Origin: Bacillota bacterium
GTDB taxonomy: Bacteria; Bacillota; Clostridia; Lachnospirales; Anaerotignaceae
Length of the DNA: 51,770 nucleotides
NCBI GenBank assembly: GCA_023413275.1
Contig: JAEZPX010000002.1
Location: 1 to 51,770 of the forward strand
Direction of reading: 5' to 3'
Shown here: positions 8,791-17,633 of the stretch, in pieces
Layout: every line of letters begins with the position of its first letter
How positions within the stretch are numbered: the first letter of the stretch is position 1
Translations under genes and position numbers: made by a program
Notes under the pieces: model-generated
What the model was told of the DNA's origin: nothing
Databases searched by the model: none
What the model saw: only the letters and a program-made list of their open reading frames with translations

Positions 8791-8820
8791 GATATGTTTA
8801 TCCTCCTTATATTGAAAAAC

Positions 8821-8848
8821 TGAATTCGAATGAATAATATAAATGAAT
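8821..8848 (-). promoter_or_regulatory. Putative ArgR operator (ARG box-like half-sites)
   Basis: Three TGAAT half-sites on the plus strand (8821-8825, 8831-8835, 8844-8848) cover the expected transcription start and -10 edge of the argG promoter. ARG boxes are built from TGAAT/ATTCA half-sites; the first also forms the palindrome GAATTC. Assignment is by pattern and position. Confidence 0.45.
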
Positions 8849-8875
8849 TATACATAATAAGGGGCTGAATTGCAA
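8847..8875 (-). promoter_or_regulatory. Sigma-A promoter of argG-argH
   Basis: On the minus strand TTGCAA (+ 8870-8875), 17-base spacer, TATAAT (+ 8847-8852). A consensus -10 and ideal spacing, about 57 bases upstream of the argG start. Bases 8876-9194, between this promoter and the next one, are AT-rich with no gene seen. Confidence 0.75.
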
Positions 8876-9194
8876 TAGAAATCAACAAAAATAAAAAGAA
8901 ATGAATATTTTTGTATATTAATATTAAAATACTTATTGACCAGAGGGAACTTTTGTCCACTTTTAAGGAGAATTTGAAATGGCATTGTTAATTTAGGGGT
9001 TAGGGCAAAAAAAAGTATGGGAAAATCTCATTTTTCAGGAGAGAAAATAAGATGAGGCATCAAAAATTTTTCCCTATTTTTAAAATAAACTTCAAGGAAT
9101 AAAAGAATTTTCAATAAATATAATCGGTATATTTATGCAAAAAATAAATGCAGAAAATGGCGAAAATGGTTGTATACATGATGAAATCTATGGA

Positions 9195-9224
9195 TTGCTC
9201 TTTGCTTCGTACATTTTTTATGAT
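9195..9224 (+). promoter_or_regulatory. Putative promoter of FAH-family gene
   Basis: TTGCTC (9195-9200), 18-base spacer, TATGAT (9219-9224). The -10 is repeated once downstream (9224-9229), so the exact start is uncertain. Confidence 0.4.
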
Positions 9225-9285
9225 ATGATATAAACTAGAAAAATATTGAATACGAAAGAAGACCGAATAAAGGAGGGTGTTGGAT

Positions 9286-10164
9286 ATGAAAGTTTTAACA
9301 TTTAAACGTGGCGGCAGAGTTGAGGTCGGTGTTCTGAAAAATGACGGTTTGGAAGTTGTGCCTGTGAATTACTTGGGCTGTACTGCACATAATATGAATG
9401 AATTTTTAGATTTGATGACACCGGAAAAAGAGAAAAAATTAGATAAAAACAAGGAACTGATGCGTGGTATCCCCATGCGAGAGGTGAAGGTGATTTCCCC
9501 CATTCCCGTACCAAAACAGGATTTGATTTGTTTGGGGATCAATTACTACGCCCATGCAGAAGAGGCGGCCAAATTTCATGACGAAGCCTTTGGCGGAGAA
9601 AGACCGGTTCCTATTTTCTTTTCCAAGCGTGTAAACCTTGCGGTTGCTGATGAAGAAATGATTGATGGACATTGGGATATTGTGGATGGCCTGGATTATG
9701 AGGTAGAACTTGGGGTTATTATTGGCAAGGAAACAAAAAATGTTTCTGTGGCAGATGCCTTCGACCATATTTTTGGCTATACAATTATCAATGATTTTAG
9801 TGCTAGAAATTTACAAACAGCTCATAAACAGTGGTATTTTGGCAAGAGTCTGGATGATTTTACAGCCATCGGACCATGGATTGTTACGAAAAATGAGTTT
9901 TCAAACCCACCTGCGTTAGGGATTCGTTGCTATGTAAATGATGAATTAAGACAGGATAGCAATACATCTTTTATGATTACGGGAATTGCAGAGGTAATCA
10001 GCATGCTTTCTCAGGGGATGACCTTAAGAGCAGGTACGATTATTGCTATGGGTACACCGGCAGGAGTAGGTATGGGCTTTGATCCCCCTAAATTCCTGCA
10101 AAAGGGTGATGCGGTGAGATGTGAGATTGATGGAATCGGTAAAATCACCAATTTTATTAAGTAA
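9286..10164 (+). CDS. Fumarylacetoacetate hydrolase-family protein
   Basis: 292 residues. ATG 9286 is chosen because AAAGGAGG (9270-9277) lies eight bases before it; in-frame GTG 9277 and TTG 9280 overlap that site. The C-terminal FAH domain starts near residue 80 (DLICLGINYYAHAEEA) and shows the metal-binding pattern WDIVDGLDYEVELGVIIGKE split near residues 125-145 (acidic ligands Asp/Glu), FSARNLQ near 170 and the loop IIAMGTPAGVGMG near 250. Relatives hydrolyse or decarboxylate acylpyruvates or 2-keto acids with Mg2+ (hydratase, oxaloacetate decarboxylase, acylpyruvase). Substrate cannot be told. It is 40 bases upstream of the epimerase gene without a terminator, so the two are likely co-transcribed. 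Confidence 0.9.
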   Translation: MKVLTFKRGGRVEVGVLKNDGLEVVPVNYLGCTAHNMNEFLDLMTPEKEKKLDKNKELMRGIPMREVKVISPIPVPKQDLICLGINYYAHAEEAAKFHDEAFGGERPVPIFFSKRVNLAVADEEMIDGHWDIVDGLDYEVELGVIIGKETKNVSVADAFDHIFGYTIINDFSARNLQTAHKQWYFGKSLDDFTAIGPWIVTKNEFSNPPALGIRCYVNDELRQDSNTSFMITGIAEVISMLSQGMTLRAGTIIAMGTPAGVGMGFDPPKFLQKGDAVRCEIDGIGKITNFIK

Positions 10165-10204
10165 ACTTGGTGTAAATCAGATATAAAGGAGCGCGGCTCA
10201 TAGA

Positions 10205-12064
10205 ATGAATAAATTGAAAGTAATGAGTGTTTTCGGCACAAGGCCTGAAGCAATAAAAATGGCACCCCTTGTGAAGGAATTAGAAAAAAACGATGAAATC
10301 CAAAGCGTTATTTGCGTAACAGCACAGCATAGAGAAATGCTGGATCAGGTTCTGGAGATTTTCGATTTGCATCCCGCCTATGATTTGGATATCATGCAGA
10401 CACGGCAGACCTTGGCAGGAATTACCACCCGTGCCTTATCTGGACTAGAGGAGGTTATTGCCAAGGAAAAACCAGATATTGTTTTGGTTCATGGAGATAC
10501 CTCAACCACCTTTGCCGGTGCCTTGGCTGCATATTATAATCAAACGAAGGTTGGGCATGTGGAAGCGGGACTGCGCACCTATGATAAATATCAACCCTTT
10601 CCCGAGGAGATGAACCGTCGGTTGACAGGGGCTTTGACGGATTTGCACTTTGCGCCAACACCATTGGCGAAGGAGCATCTTTTAAAAGAAAATATCAATG
10701 AAGATAGTATTTTTATTACAGGAAATACAGTGATTGATGCTTTGGCTCATACCATTGAAGAGGAGTATACCTTTTCTGTGGAGGAATTGAACCACATCGA
10801 TTTTCAGAATAAGCGTGTTTTAGCCATGACTGCCCACAGAAGAGAAAATCTTGGGGAGCCATTGGAAAATATTTGCCGCAGTGTAAAGCGGTTGGTTGAA
10901 GAGTATCCTGATGTGGAGGTTGTTTATGCGGTTCATAAAAACCCCGCAGTCATGGAGCCTGTGAATAAAATCCTTGGTGAAACGGAAAGAATACACTTGA
11001 CGGAGCCTTTGGATTTAAAAGATATGCATAACCTGATGTGTCGTTCTTATTTGGTGTTGACCGACAGCGGTGGCTTGCAAGAAGAGGTTCCTTCAATGGG
11101 CAAGCCTGTTTTGGTGCTTCGCAATGTAACCGAGCGCCCAGAGGGTGTAGAGGCCGGCACACTACAGCTTGTTGGTACCGAAGAGGATACCATTTACTCT
11201 GCTGCAAAGGAGCTTTTGGATAACAAGGTTGCATATGAGAAGATGGCTCAAGCCAAAAATCCTTTTGGGGATGGGCAGGCCTCCAGACGTATTGTGGAGA
11301 GTATTTTATTCGCCTTTGGCAGAACAGGGAAAAGACCCGATGAATATAATATTTGCATCAATCCCAAGGATGAGGAGGAACAGGCGATGAAGGAAGAGCG
11401 TATGGCAATTTTGGGCATGCTTGAGAAGGGCATTATCAATGCAGACGAGGCAGAGCGTCTATTGATTATTCTTCAGAGCAGCAATGGCTTTGATAAGGAT
11501 GGTATTGGAAAATCGGTAGAAGATGTTTTCGGCAAAGCAGGAGAGGCTTTGAATTCCGTTGCCAGGGCAGTTGGCGAAAAAGCAGAAAAGATTCAGCCAG
11601 CTATGAAAGATATGGCCAATAAGGTCTCAGAGAAAGCAGAAGATATTGAACCTGCTGTTAGAAGTGCAGCATTTCGCATGGCAGAGATGATGGATGGTTT
11701 TATGTCGGACGTAAAAAATTATCGTGATAAGATGAAAGATAAGAAAGAAAGAGATCAAGCTGAGGAATGGGATGAAGAAGACGAAATGGAGTCTGCTGAA
11801 CCTACGGAAGAGGAAGAGGCATATGCAAAAAATGTAGAATCTGTTCTGAATTCATTGCAGATGCAGCTCAGCCAAATTGATGATGCGGAAAATTTCTTGA
11901 AATCAACCTTTGGAGATGCAGATATGGGCTCTTGGGAGGATGACGAAGAAGAGGCAGAAGATTTGAAGAAGGATGAACCAAAGGTGGAAAGTGAAGAGAC
12001 GGAAGCACCTAGGGAAGAGAATTCTGAGGAAAATAAAGAAGAAGAGCCTGTGGGCGATAAATAA
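10205..12064 (+). CDS. wecB: UDP-GlcNAc 2-epimerase fused to SHOCT-like acidic C-terminal region
   Basis: 619 residues, against ~370-385 for the family. Residues 1-~380 are a complete non-hydrolysing UDP-N-acetylglucosamine 2-epimerase: FGTRPEAIKMAP (9-20), HGDTSTTFAGA (~98), HVEAGLRT (~118), TAHRRENLGEP (~208), TDSGGLQEEVPSMGKPV (~286). It makes UDP-ManNAc for wall polysaccharide or teichoic acid linkage units. The extension begins near residue 385 with MAILGMLEKGIINADEAERL, a SHOCT/YvlB-type helical motif, then two copies of an 18-residue repeat (V-G/S-EKAE-K/D-I-Q/E-PA) and a long acidic tail. Inside the gene, AGGAGG (11373-11378) is followed eight bases later by in-frame ATG 11387, exactly at the domain boundary, so the extension may also be made alone. 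The fusion is unusual; the frame is open throughout. Confidence 0.9.
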   Translation: MNKLKVMSVFGTRPEAIKMAPLVKELEKNDEIQSVICVTAQHREMLDQVLEIFDLHPAYDLDIMQTRQTLAGITTRALSGLEEVIAKEKPDIVLVHGDTSTTFAGALAAYYNQTKVGHVEAGLRTYDKYQPFPEEMNRRLTGALTDLHFAPTPLAKEHLLKENINEDSIFITGNTVIDALAHTIEEEYTFSVEELNHIDFQNKRVLAMTAHRRENLGEPLENICRSVKRLVEEYPDVEVVYAVHKNPAVMEPVNKILGETERIHLTEPLDLKDMHNLMCRSYLVLTDSGGLQEEVPSMGKPVLVLRNVTERPEGVEAGTLQLVGTEEDTIYSAAKELLDNKVAYEKMAQAKNPFGDGQASRRIVESILFAFGRTGKRPDEYNICINPKDEEEQAMKEERMAILGMLEKGIINADEAERLLIILQSSNGFDKDGIGKSVEDVFGKAGEALNSVARAVGEKAEKIQPAMKDMANKVSEKAEDIEPAVRSAAFRMAEMMDGFMSDVKNYRDKMKDKKERDQAEEWDEEDEMESAEPTEEEEAYAKNVESVLNSLQMQLSQIDDAENFLKSTFGDADMGSWEDDEEEAEDLKKDEPKVESEETEAPREENSEENKEEEPVGDK

Positions 12065-12122
12065 TATAGAATTCTAAAACGAAGAATTCAACCTAAAAGA
12101 TATTCTTTGTTCAGTGATACAG

Positions 12123-12155
12123 AAAAGCACTCATTATATTGATGAGTGCTTTTTT
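12123..12155 (+). terminator. Rho-independent terminator after epimerase gene
   Basis: AAAAGCACTCAT (12123-12134) pairs perfectly with ATGAGTGCTTTT (12142-12153) and a T run follows. It ends the FAH-epimerase unit. Confidence 0.9.
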
Positions 12156-12266
12156 CGTTTTGCTCTTTGAAAACTGTAGTATGTAAAAGTTAAATTGCCG
12201 AAATATATTTGAATTACCGTGTAGTTTTATATCAAAAAATATAAAGAGGGATGTAAAAGTAAGTAT

Positions 12267-12305
12267 AAAGCCCGTATTGCATTAATTTGCAAATCGGGCT
12301 TTTTC
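12267..12305. terminator. Terminator, probably bidirectional
   Basis: AAAGCCCG (12267/8-12274) pairs with CGGGCTTT (12295-12302), with an inner TTGCA/TGCAA stem. Five T follow on the plus strand; on the minus strand TTTATAC follows, which would end the small gene at 12366-12542. Confidence 0.75.
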
Positions 12306-12365
12306 TAATCTCGCTTCACTATGCAACAACTCTTGGAATGGAGTTAAGGGTTTAGGGAGTTTTGA

Positions 12366-12542
12366 TTATCTTTCAACCAAATCATCCATCATATCATCAA
12401 TCACTTCTTCAGCTTTAACTGCCATTTTTCTACCTTTCTTCATGACCTTGCGGTAAGCTTTTTGATCTTGCACCATGTAAGCAATACCAGCCATTGTTGC
12501 AACTCCGCCAATGAAAAGACCTGTTGTAAATTTATTCATCAT
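12366..12542 (-). CDS. Small 58-residue protein, YtxH-like
   Basis: Complete frame of 58 residues on the minus strand with a good ribosome site (GGAGG, seven bases before ATG 12542; a second ATG follows directly). The N-terminus (MMNKFTTGLFIGGVATMAGI) is a glycine-rich short membrane segment, then AYMVQDQKAYRKVMKKGRK, a basic stretch, and an acidic amphipathic helix (AEEVIDDMMDDLVER). This layout resembles YtxH-type small membrane-anchored stress proteins, but I do not recognise a specific family. It is flanked by terminators (12267 and 12641) and reads as its own unit. Confidence 0.7.
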   Translation of the reverse strand: MMNKFTTGLFIGGVATMAGIAYMVQDQKAYRKVMKKGRKMAVKAEEVIDDMMDDLVER

Positions 12543-12640
12543 TTATATCCCTCCTTTTGACTTAGTATGCGAAGAACAAAAATTTTTATGATAAAAGTAT
12601 AATAAATATGAAGTAGAAATGAATGGAAAATAAAATTTAT

Positions 12641-12682
12641 AAAAAATGCCCCATTGCAAGAGTTAATCAGCAATGAAGCATT
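12641..12682 (-). terminator. Terminator of the serine operon
   Basis: AATGC-cc-CATTGC (12645-12657) pairs with GCAATG-aa-GCATT (12670-12682). On the minus strand the stem is followed by six T, 19 bases after the DUF1015 stop codon. Confidence 0.8.
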
Positions 12683-12700
12683 TATTAAAGCAATTATTTA

Positions 12701-13954
12701 TCATTTATCTCCTAAATCATGAAGGAAAAGACCACTTCTTAATTTTGGTTCAAACCATGTGGATTTTGGTGGCATAATCAAATCTGCATCTGCTACATCC
12801 ATCAATTCCTCCATGGAGGTAGGGAAAAGAGAAAAAGCTACCTTCATTTCACCACTGTCAACACGTTTTTCAAGCTCGATTAAGCCACGAATGCCTCCGA
12901 CAAAATCAATACGTTTATCTGTACGAGGGTCTCCAATGGCAAGGAGAGGTTCTAAAACCTCTTTTTGCAATATAGAAACATCTAAGCTTAAAACAGGATC
13001 GTTGGAAATTAGATTTTCGTTAGTAATCAGCGAAAACCATTTACCATCTAGGTACATACCAAATTGATGGGGCTTTTTAGGATGCAATTGACCTTCTCCA
13101 GAGTAAGGTGTGACTTCAAATTTCTCCGTTAAAAGAGCCAAAAATTCTTCCGAAGAGTGACCGTTTAAGTCTTTTACCACACGGTTATAATCCATGATTT
13201 TTAGTTCATCTGCAGGGAAAAGTACAGAGAGGTAATAGTTAAATTCTTCTTCACCGCTAAACAATTCCTTCTCTTCTCGTCTTTTTAATCCAACCTTTAC
13301 TGCGGACGCATTTCTGTGGTGACCATCGGCAATGTAAAAATGCTCCAGCTTTCGGAAGGAGTCCACCAAAATGCCGATTTCGGTGTCACTATCAATCACC
13401 CAAACGGTATGACCAATTCCATCGTCTGACACAAAGTCATACACAGGGGGGTTGGCGGCCTTCCAGCCATCCATAATGGTCTTTGCCATTTCATTTCTTT
13501 TATATGCCAGAAAAATAGGACCCGTATTTGCGTTTAGGGTATCCACGTGGCGAATTCTATCAGCCTCTTTATCCGCACGGGTAAGTTCATGCTTTTTGAT
13601 GGTACCATTTAGGTACTCATCAATAGAGGTGCAGGCAACCAGACCTGTTTGGATTCTGCCATTCATAGTCAATTGATAGATATATAAATTAGGAAGTAAA
13701 TCTTGCGTAAAAACGCCTTGTGCAATCATACTTTCCAGATTTTCTTTTGCCTTTGCATAAACGGCATCACTATAAACATCCATATCTTGGGGTAAATCTA
13801 CCTCTGCTTTATCAATATGCAAAAAAGAATAAGGTTTTCCATTCACCATTTCTCTTGCTTCTTCGCTATTCATTACGTCGTAGGGCAGAGCGGCCACAGC
13901 CTCGGCATAGTCTGCCTCGGGACGTATTCCCATAAAGGGTCTGATGGTAGCCAT
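12701..13954 (-). CDS. DUF1015 family protein in the serine operon
   Basis: 417 residues, usual for DUF1015 (COG4198). ATG 13954 follows AGGAGG and lies only 12 bases after the serA stop, so it is the last gene of serC-serA-DUF1015. Conserved segments include RPFMGIRPEADYAEAVAALP at the N-terminus, LPYDVMNSEEAREM, the histidine-rich ADGHHRNASA near residue 210, and KSTWFEPKLRSGLFLHDL at the C-terminus. The biochemical role of the family is not known to me. Its place beside serA and serC, and the absence of serB from this operon, suggest a part in phosphoserine dephosphorylation, flux control or a linked repair step; that is inference. The DGHHR segment looks like a possible metal or phosphate site. 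Confidence 0.9.
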   Translation of the reverse strand: MATIRPFMGIRPEADYAEAVAALPYDVMNSEEAREMVNGKPYSFLHIDKAEVDLPQDMDVYSDAVYAKAKENLESMIAQGVFTQDLLPNLYIYQLTMNGRIQTGLVACTSIDEYLNGTIKKHELTRADKEADRIRHVDTLNANTGPIFLAYKRNEMAKTIMDGWKAANPPVYDFVSDDGIGHTVWVIDSDTEIGILVDSFRKLEHFYIADGHHRNASAVKVGLKRREEKELFSGEEEFNYYLSVLFPADELKIMDYNRVVKDLNGHSSEEFLALLTEKFEVTPYSGEGQLHPKKPHQFGMYLDGKWFSLITNENLISNDPVLSLDVSILQKEVLEPLLAIGDPRTDKRIDFVGGIRGLIELEKRVDSGEMKVAFSLFPTSMEELMDVADADLIMPPKSTWFEPKLRSGLFLHDLGDK

Positions 13955-13966
13955 AATATTTCCTCC

Positions 13967-15136
13967 TTATTTCAATAAGCGTACTTTGATTACGCTGTTG
14001 ATGGCATATAAATCTCTAATCAATTCATCTTCATTTTCAGGAAGGCTATCACAGACGATAATATTATACGCTAGCTCCCCCTTAGAGTTATTTACCAATT
14101 TATCAATATTGATACTGTATTTTGTAAAAACGGCACCTAGCTGACCAATCATGTTCACCATATTTCTATGGGATACAGCAATACGGGGTTTTCCGTTATA
14201 AGGTACGGTACAGTTGGGGAAATTTACTGAATTTTTTACATTCCCATAGTACAAATAATCCCGCAGTTCCTCAGCAACCATAATGGCGCAATTTTCCTCA
14301 GATTCAGGGGTGGAAGCACCAAGGTGAGGGGTAACAATGATATTTTCATTCCCCAAGAGTTCTTTTTCAGGGAAGTCGGTGATATAACGGGAAATGATAC
14401 CCTGATCCAAAGCCGCCTTTAGAGCTTCATTATCTACCAATCCGCCCCTAGCAAAGTTCAATAAACGAGCACCTCTTTTGGTTTTGGAGAATAATGCTTC
14501 GTTATAGGTGTGCTTTGTTTTATCGCTCAAAGGAATATGTAGGGTAATATAATCGCTTTTTGCCACAACATCCTCAATGGAGTCTGCCTTTTCCACAGAG
14601 GGAGACAGATGCCAAGCGGATTCCAGAGACAGGTATGGGTCATAGCCAACGACATCCATACCTAAGTCAAGGGCGGCATTGGCCACCAGCACGCCAATAG
14701 CTCCTAAGCCAATAACACCAAGGGTCTTGCCCAAAATTTCGGGGCCTGTAAAGTTTTTCTTTCCTGCTTCAATATCTTTTTCTAAGGCTTCGCTTTCGGC
14801 GATGGTCTGTACCCATGCAGAACCATCAACAATACGACGGGAGGAAATAAACAAACCTGTAAGAACCAGTTCCTTCACGGCATTGGCATTACCGCCGGGT
14901 GCATTGAAAACGGGGATACCCCTTCTTGAACACTGATCTACAGGAACATTATTTGTTCCTGCACCTGCACGGGCAACGCCCAGCAGATTGTCGTTTAGGG
15001 GCATGCTATGCATATCAAAGCTGCGCAAAATAATTCCATCGGGATTTTCTGCGGTGTTATCTATATGAAAGTGCTTCTCCGACAGCTTTCCCAAGCCTGT
15101 GGGAGCAATATTGTTTAATGTACGTATTGTAAACAT
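13967..15136 (-). CDS. serA: D-3-phosphoglycerate dehydrogenase
   Basis: 389 residues. ATG 15136 chosen: AAGGAG precedes it and it lies 10 bases after serC. It oxidises 3-phosphoglycerate with NAD+ to 3-phosphohydroxypyruvate, the first step of serine synthesis. Seen: RAGAGTNNVPVDQCSRRGIP (substrate/cofactor domain), Rossmann loop GLGAIGVLVA (143-152) followed by the NAD-selecting Asp in VGYDPYL, NFARGGLVD, and the catalytic histidine in VTPHLGAST. A C-terminal ACT domain of about 75 residues (from RIAVSHRNMVNMIGQLGAVF) suggests serine feedback control. It is the short type with one ACT domain and no intervening domain. Confidence 0.96.
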   Translation of the reverse strand: MFTIRTLNNIAPTGLGKLSEKHFHIDNTAENPDGIILRSFDMHSMPLNDNLLGVARAGAGTNNVPVDQCSRRGIPVFNAPGGNANAVKELVLTGLFISSRRIVDGSAWVQTIAESEALEKDIEAGKKNFTGPEILGKTLGVIGLGAIGVLVANAALDLGMDVVGYDPYLSLESAWHLSPSVEKADSIEDVVAKSDYITLHIPLSDKTKHTYNEALFSKTKRGARLLNFARGGLVDNEALKAALDQGIISRYITDFPEKELLGNENIIVTPHLGASTPESEENCAIMVAEELRDYLYYGNVKNSVNFPNCTVPYNGKPRIAVSHRNMVNMIGQLGAVFTKYSINIDKLVNNSKGELAYNIIVCDSLPENEDELIRDLYAINSVIKVRLLK

Positions 15137-15146
15137 GATACTCTCC

Positions 15147-16232
15147 TTATTTGTTTTCCATTTCAAATTTTTTCATAAATGCAACCAATTTTTCCACGCC
15201 TTCCATAGGCATTGCGTTATACATGCTTGCCCGCATACCACCAACCGTACGGTGTCCCTTGAGGTTCACAAAACCAAGGGCGTCTGCTTCTTTAATGAAT
15301 TTAGCGTTCAATTCATCTGTTGGCAGAATAAAAGGTGCATTCATCAAAGAACGATCCTTTGCAACAACGGTGCCTTTGAACAGGGAAGATGCATCCAAAA
15401 AGTCATAAAGCAAGGAAGCCTTATGCTCATTTATTTTCTGAATGGCTGCAACGCCCCCTTGGCGCTTTACCCAGTCAAAAACTAGCCCCATGAAATAAAT
15501 GCCATAGGTAGGAGGGGTATTATACAAGGAATCATTTTCAGCATGTATATCATAGCGAAGCATGGTAGGTGTAAAATCCATGGCATTGCCCAACAAATCC
15601 TCGCGAATGATGACAACAGTAACCCCAGCAGGGCCCAAATTTTTTTGTGCACCTGCATAAAGCAAGCCGAATTTTGTAATGTCAATCTCCTCTGACAATA
15701 TGGAGGAGGACATATCACCTACTAAAGTTACATTTCCTGTATCGGGCAGTTCTGTCCAACGAGTGCCGTAAACGGTATTATTCAAAGTTATGTAAAAATA
15801 ATCTGCATCGGGGTCGAATTTGGAAGAATCCAATTGGGGAATGCGGTCAAAGGTGGTTTGGGCAGAAGATGCCACAATATTTACCTGACCATATTTTTTC
15901 GCCTCTTCGGCAGCTTTTTTCGCCCACTGCCCAGTAATGACGTAATCAGCTCTTTTATTTTTATTCATCAGGTTTAGGGGAACCATAGCAAACTGCGTGG
16001 AACCGCCACCCTGAAGAAACAGAATTTTATAGTTATCGGGAATATGCATCAATTCCTTTAAATCCGCTTTGGCTTTCGCCAAGATAGACTCAAACATTTT
16101 AGATCGATGGCTCATCTCCATAACTGACATACCAGAGGAAGGATAACAAACAAGCTCACGTTGTGCTTGTTCTAATACTTCTACGGGTAGCATGGATGGT
16201 CCTGCTGAGAAATTGAATACTCTTTTTTCCAT
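15147..16232 (-). CDS. serC: Phosphoserine aminotransferase
   Basis: 361 residues, normal length; AGGAGG lies just upstream of ATG 16232. Marks: FNFSAGPSMLPVEVLEQAQ at the N-terminus, GGGSTQFAMVP (~75-85), and the PLP lysine K197 in LLYAGAQKNLGPAGVTVV. It converts 3-phosphohydroxypyruvate and glutamate to phosphoserine. It heads the serC-serA-DUF1015 operon, transcribed from a strong sigma-A promoter at 16321-16348. No leader riboswitch was recognised in the ~80-base leader. Confidence 0.97.
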   Translation of the reverse strand: MEKRVFNFSAGPSMLPVEVLEQAQRELVCYPSSGMSVMEMSHRSKMFESILAKAKADLKELMHIPDNYKILFLQGGGSTQFAMVPLNLMNKNKRADYVITGQWAKKAAEEAKKYGQVNIVASSAQTTFDRIPQLDSSKFDPDADYFYITLNNTVYGTRWTELPDTGNVTLVGDMSSSILSEEIDITKFGLLYAGAQKNLGPAGVTVVIIREDLLGNAMDFTPTMLRYDIHAENDSLYNTPPTYGIYFMGLVFDWVKRQGGVAAIQKINEHKASLLYDFLDASSLFKGTVVAKDRSLMNAPFILPTDELNAKFIKEADALGFVNLKGHRTVGGMRASMYNAMPMEGVEKLVAFMKKFEMENK

Positions 16233-16320
16233 AAATAAGCCTCCTAAAATAATTTGTTATGGGACATTTACCGTCTTGTCTCTATGGAGCGGGCAAATGT
16301 GCAAATTTAGTCTTAGAAGA

Positions 16321-16348
16321 ATTATAACACCTTAACGGGAACCGTCAA
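16321..16348 (-). promoter_or_regulatory. Sigma-A promoter of serC operon
   Basis: On the minus strand TTGACG (+ 16343-16348), 16-base spacer, TATAAT (+ 16321-16326). Near-consensus, about 90 bases before serC. Bases 16349-16771 on the other side hold no gene and no clear cwlD promoter that I can see; cwlD relatives use sporulation sigma factors. Confidence 0.75.
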
Positions 16349-16771
16349 CATAAAAGAGGGAATTTCTTTGGATGCAAAGCTTTTTTGGAGAAACGGGCAA
16401 AAAGCAAGATGGGTTTTGTGAAATCTTTGGCAAAATGCACAGAGAAATGTAAATAAACTCATTTTAAAATGGTTGGAAAACATAATATAACACAATAGCA
16501 CGTTTTTGTACAAATTGCAACAACCATTAAAAGAATTCTATAAAATGGCGAAATCATAGGGTTTTTACTTAAATTTTCAAGAAGGAAGATTTGTAGTGGT
16601 TTACTAGGATTACCAATAAATGATTTGTTGAAATATTTTTTGATATAGTTTTATCTGACTAAAATTACACTGTATTGTTAATTTAACAGAGATATTATGG
16701 CGCTTTTGTAAAGATTGGAAGAAAGTTTTGCGTGGTTCCCTCATAATGTTATTAAGAAAGGGGGCGGACAA

Positions 16772-17470
16772 ATGAAAGGAAAAATTTCCGTCAAAGAAGG
16801 TATTAAAATTGGCTGTTTGTGTGCTGTGATTGGAATATGCGTTTGTGTAGCTGCTGTGGGGAGTAATAAGAAGGTTGCAGTAATGCTTCCTGTAGACCAA
16901 AAGATCATTATTTTGGATGCAGGGCATGGGGGCTGGGATCCTGGGAAAACAGGTTCATTTGGAAAAGATGAAAAAAATATTAATTTGGCGGTTATGGAAA
17001 AACTACAACAATATTTGGAGCAAGGTGGTGCCACGGTTTTTATCACCCGTGCCACAGATGAGGCATTGGGAAGTAAGAAAAAGGCAGATATGGCAGAACG
17101 GAAAAAAATTGCCAATGAAAGCAGTGGAGATATTTTGGTTAGTATTCATCAAAATGCGTTTCCGTCAACCGGTGCAAAGGGTGCTCAAGTTTTTTATCAC
17201 AAATCCAGTGAAGATGGAAAAAATTTAGCCGAATTGATTCAGGAACGGTTGAAAGCGAATGTAGATAGTGAAAACCAGAGATTAGCCAAGCAAAACAGTG
17301 ATTATTACATATTACGCACCACTGAGATTCCCGCAGTCATTGTAGAATGTGGGTTTCTTTCCAATCCTTCTGAGGAGCAGCTTTTGAATGATGAGGCGTA
17401 TCAAACAAAGCTGGCATGGGCAATTTATTTGGGTATCACTGATTATTTTTCACAAAAGGACAGCGTTTGA
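16772..17470 (+). CDS. cwlD: N-acetylmuramoyl-L-alanine amidase, CwlD-like
   Basis: 232 residues, typical for CwlD. ATG 16772 follows AAAGGGGG. A signal-anchor segment spans residues ~11-30. The Amidase_3 domain follows: IIILDAGHGGWDPG with zinc His52, NLAVMEKL with the zinc Glu region, LVSIHQNAF with the second His, and IPAVIVECGFLSNP with the catalytic Glu. In Bacillus CwlD removes the stem peptide from muramic acid in the spore cortex so that muramic-delta-lactam forms for germination; related amidases act in cell separation. The short length and lack of wall-binding repeats favour the CwlD role. The helicase gene begins 163 bases downstream. Confidence 0.88.
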   Translation: MKGKISVKEGIKIGCLCAVIGICVCVAAVGSNKKVAVMLPVDQKIIILDAGHGGWDPGKTGSFGKDEKNINLAVMEKLQQYLEQGGATVFITRATDEALGSKKKADMAERKKIANESSGDILVSIHQNAFPSTGAKGAQVFYHKSSEDGKNLAELIQERLKANVDSENQRLAKQNSDYYILRTTEIPAVIVECGFLSNPSEEQLLNDEAYQTKLAWAIYLGITDYFSQKDSV

Positions 17471-17633
17471 TGATTTTGTTTACAGGCTGTTAAAAACAGG
17501 CTATAATTGGTAGTAAAGGCTTATAAGCTTGGGAAATTACGTATTGTTTGTATGGCAAAAAATCTGTCAGCATTTATGGATATACCGAATGAGGGGGTAT
17601 TCCCCTTGTTTATAAATAAGGAAGGAATAAAAC

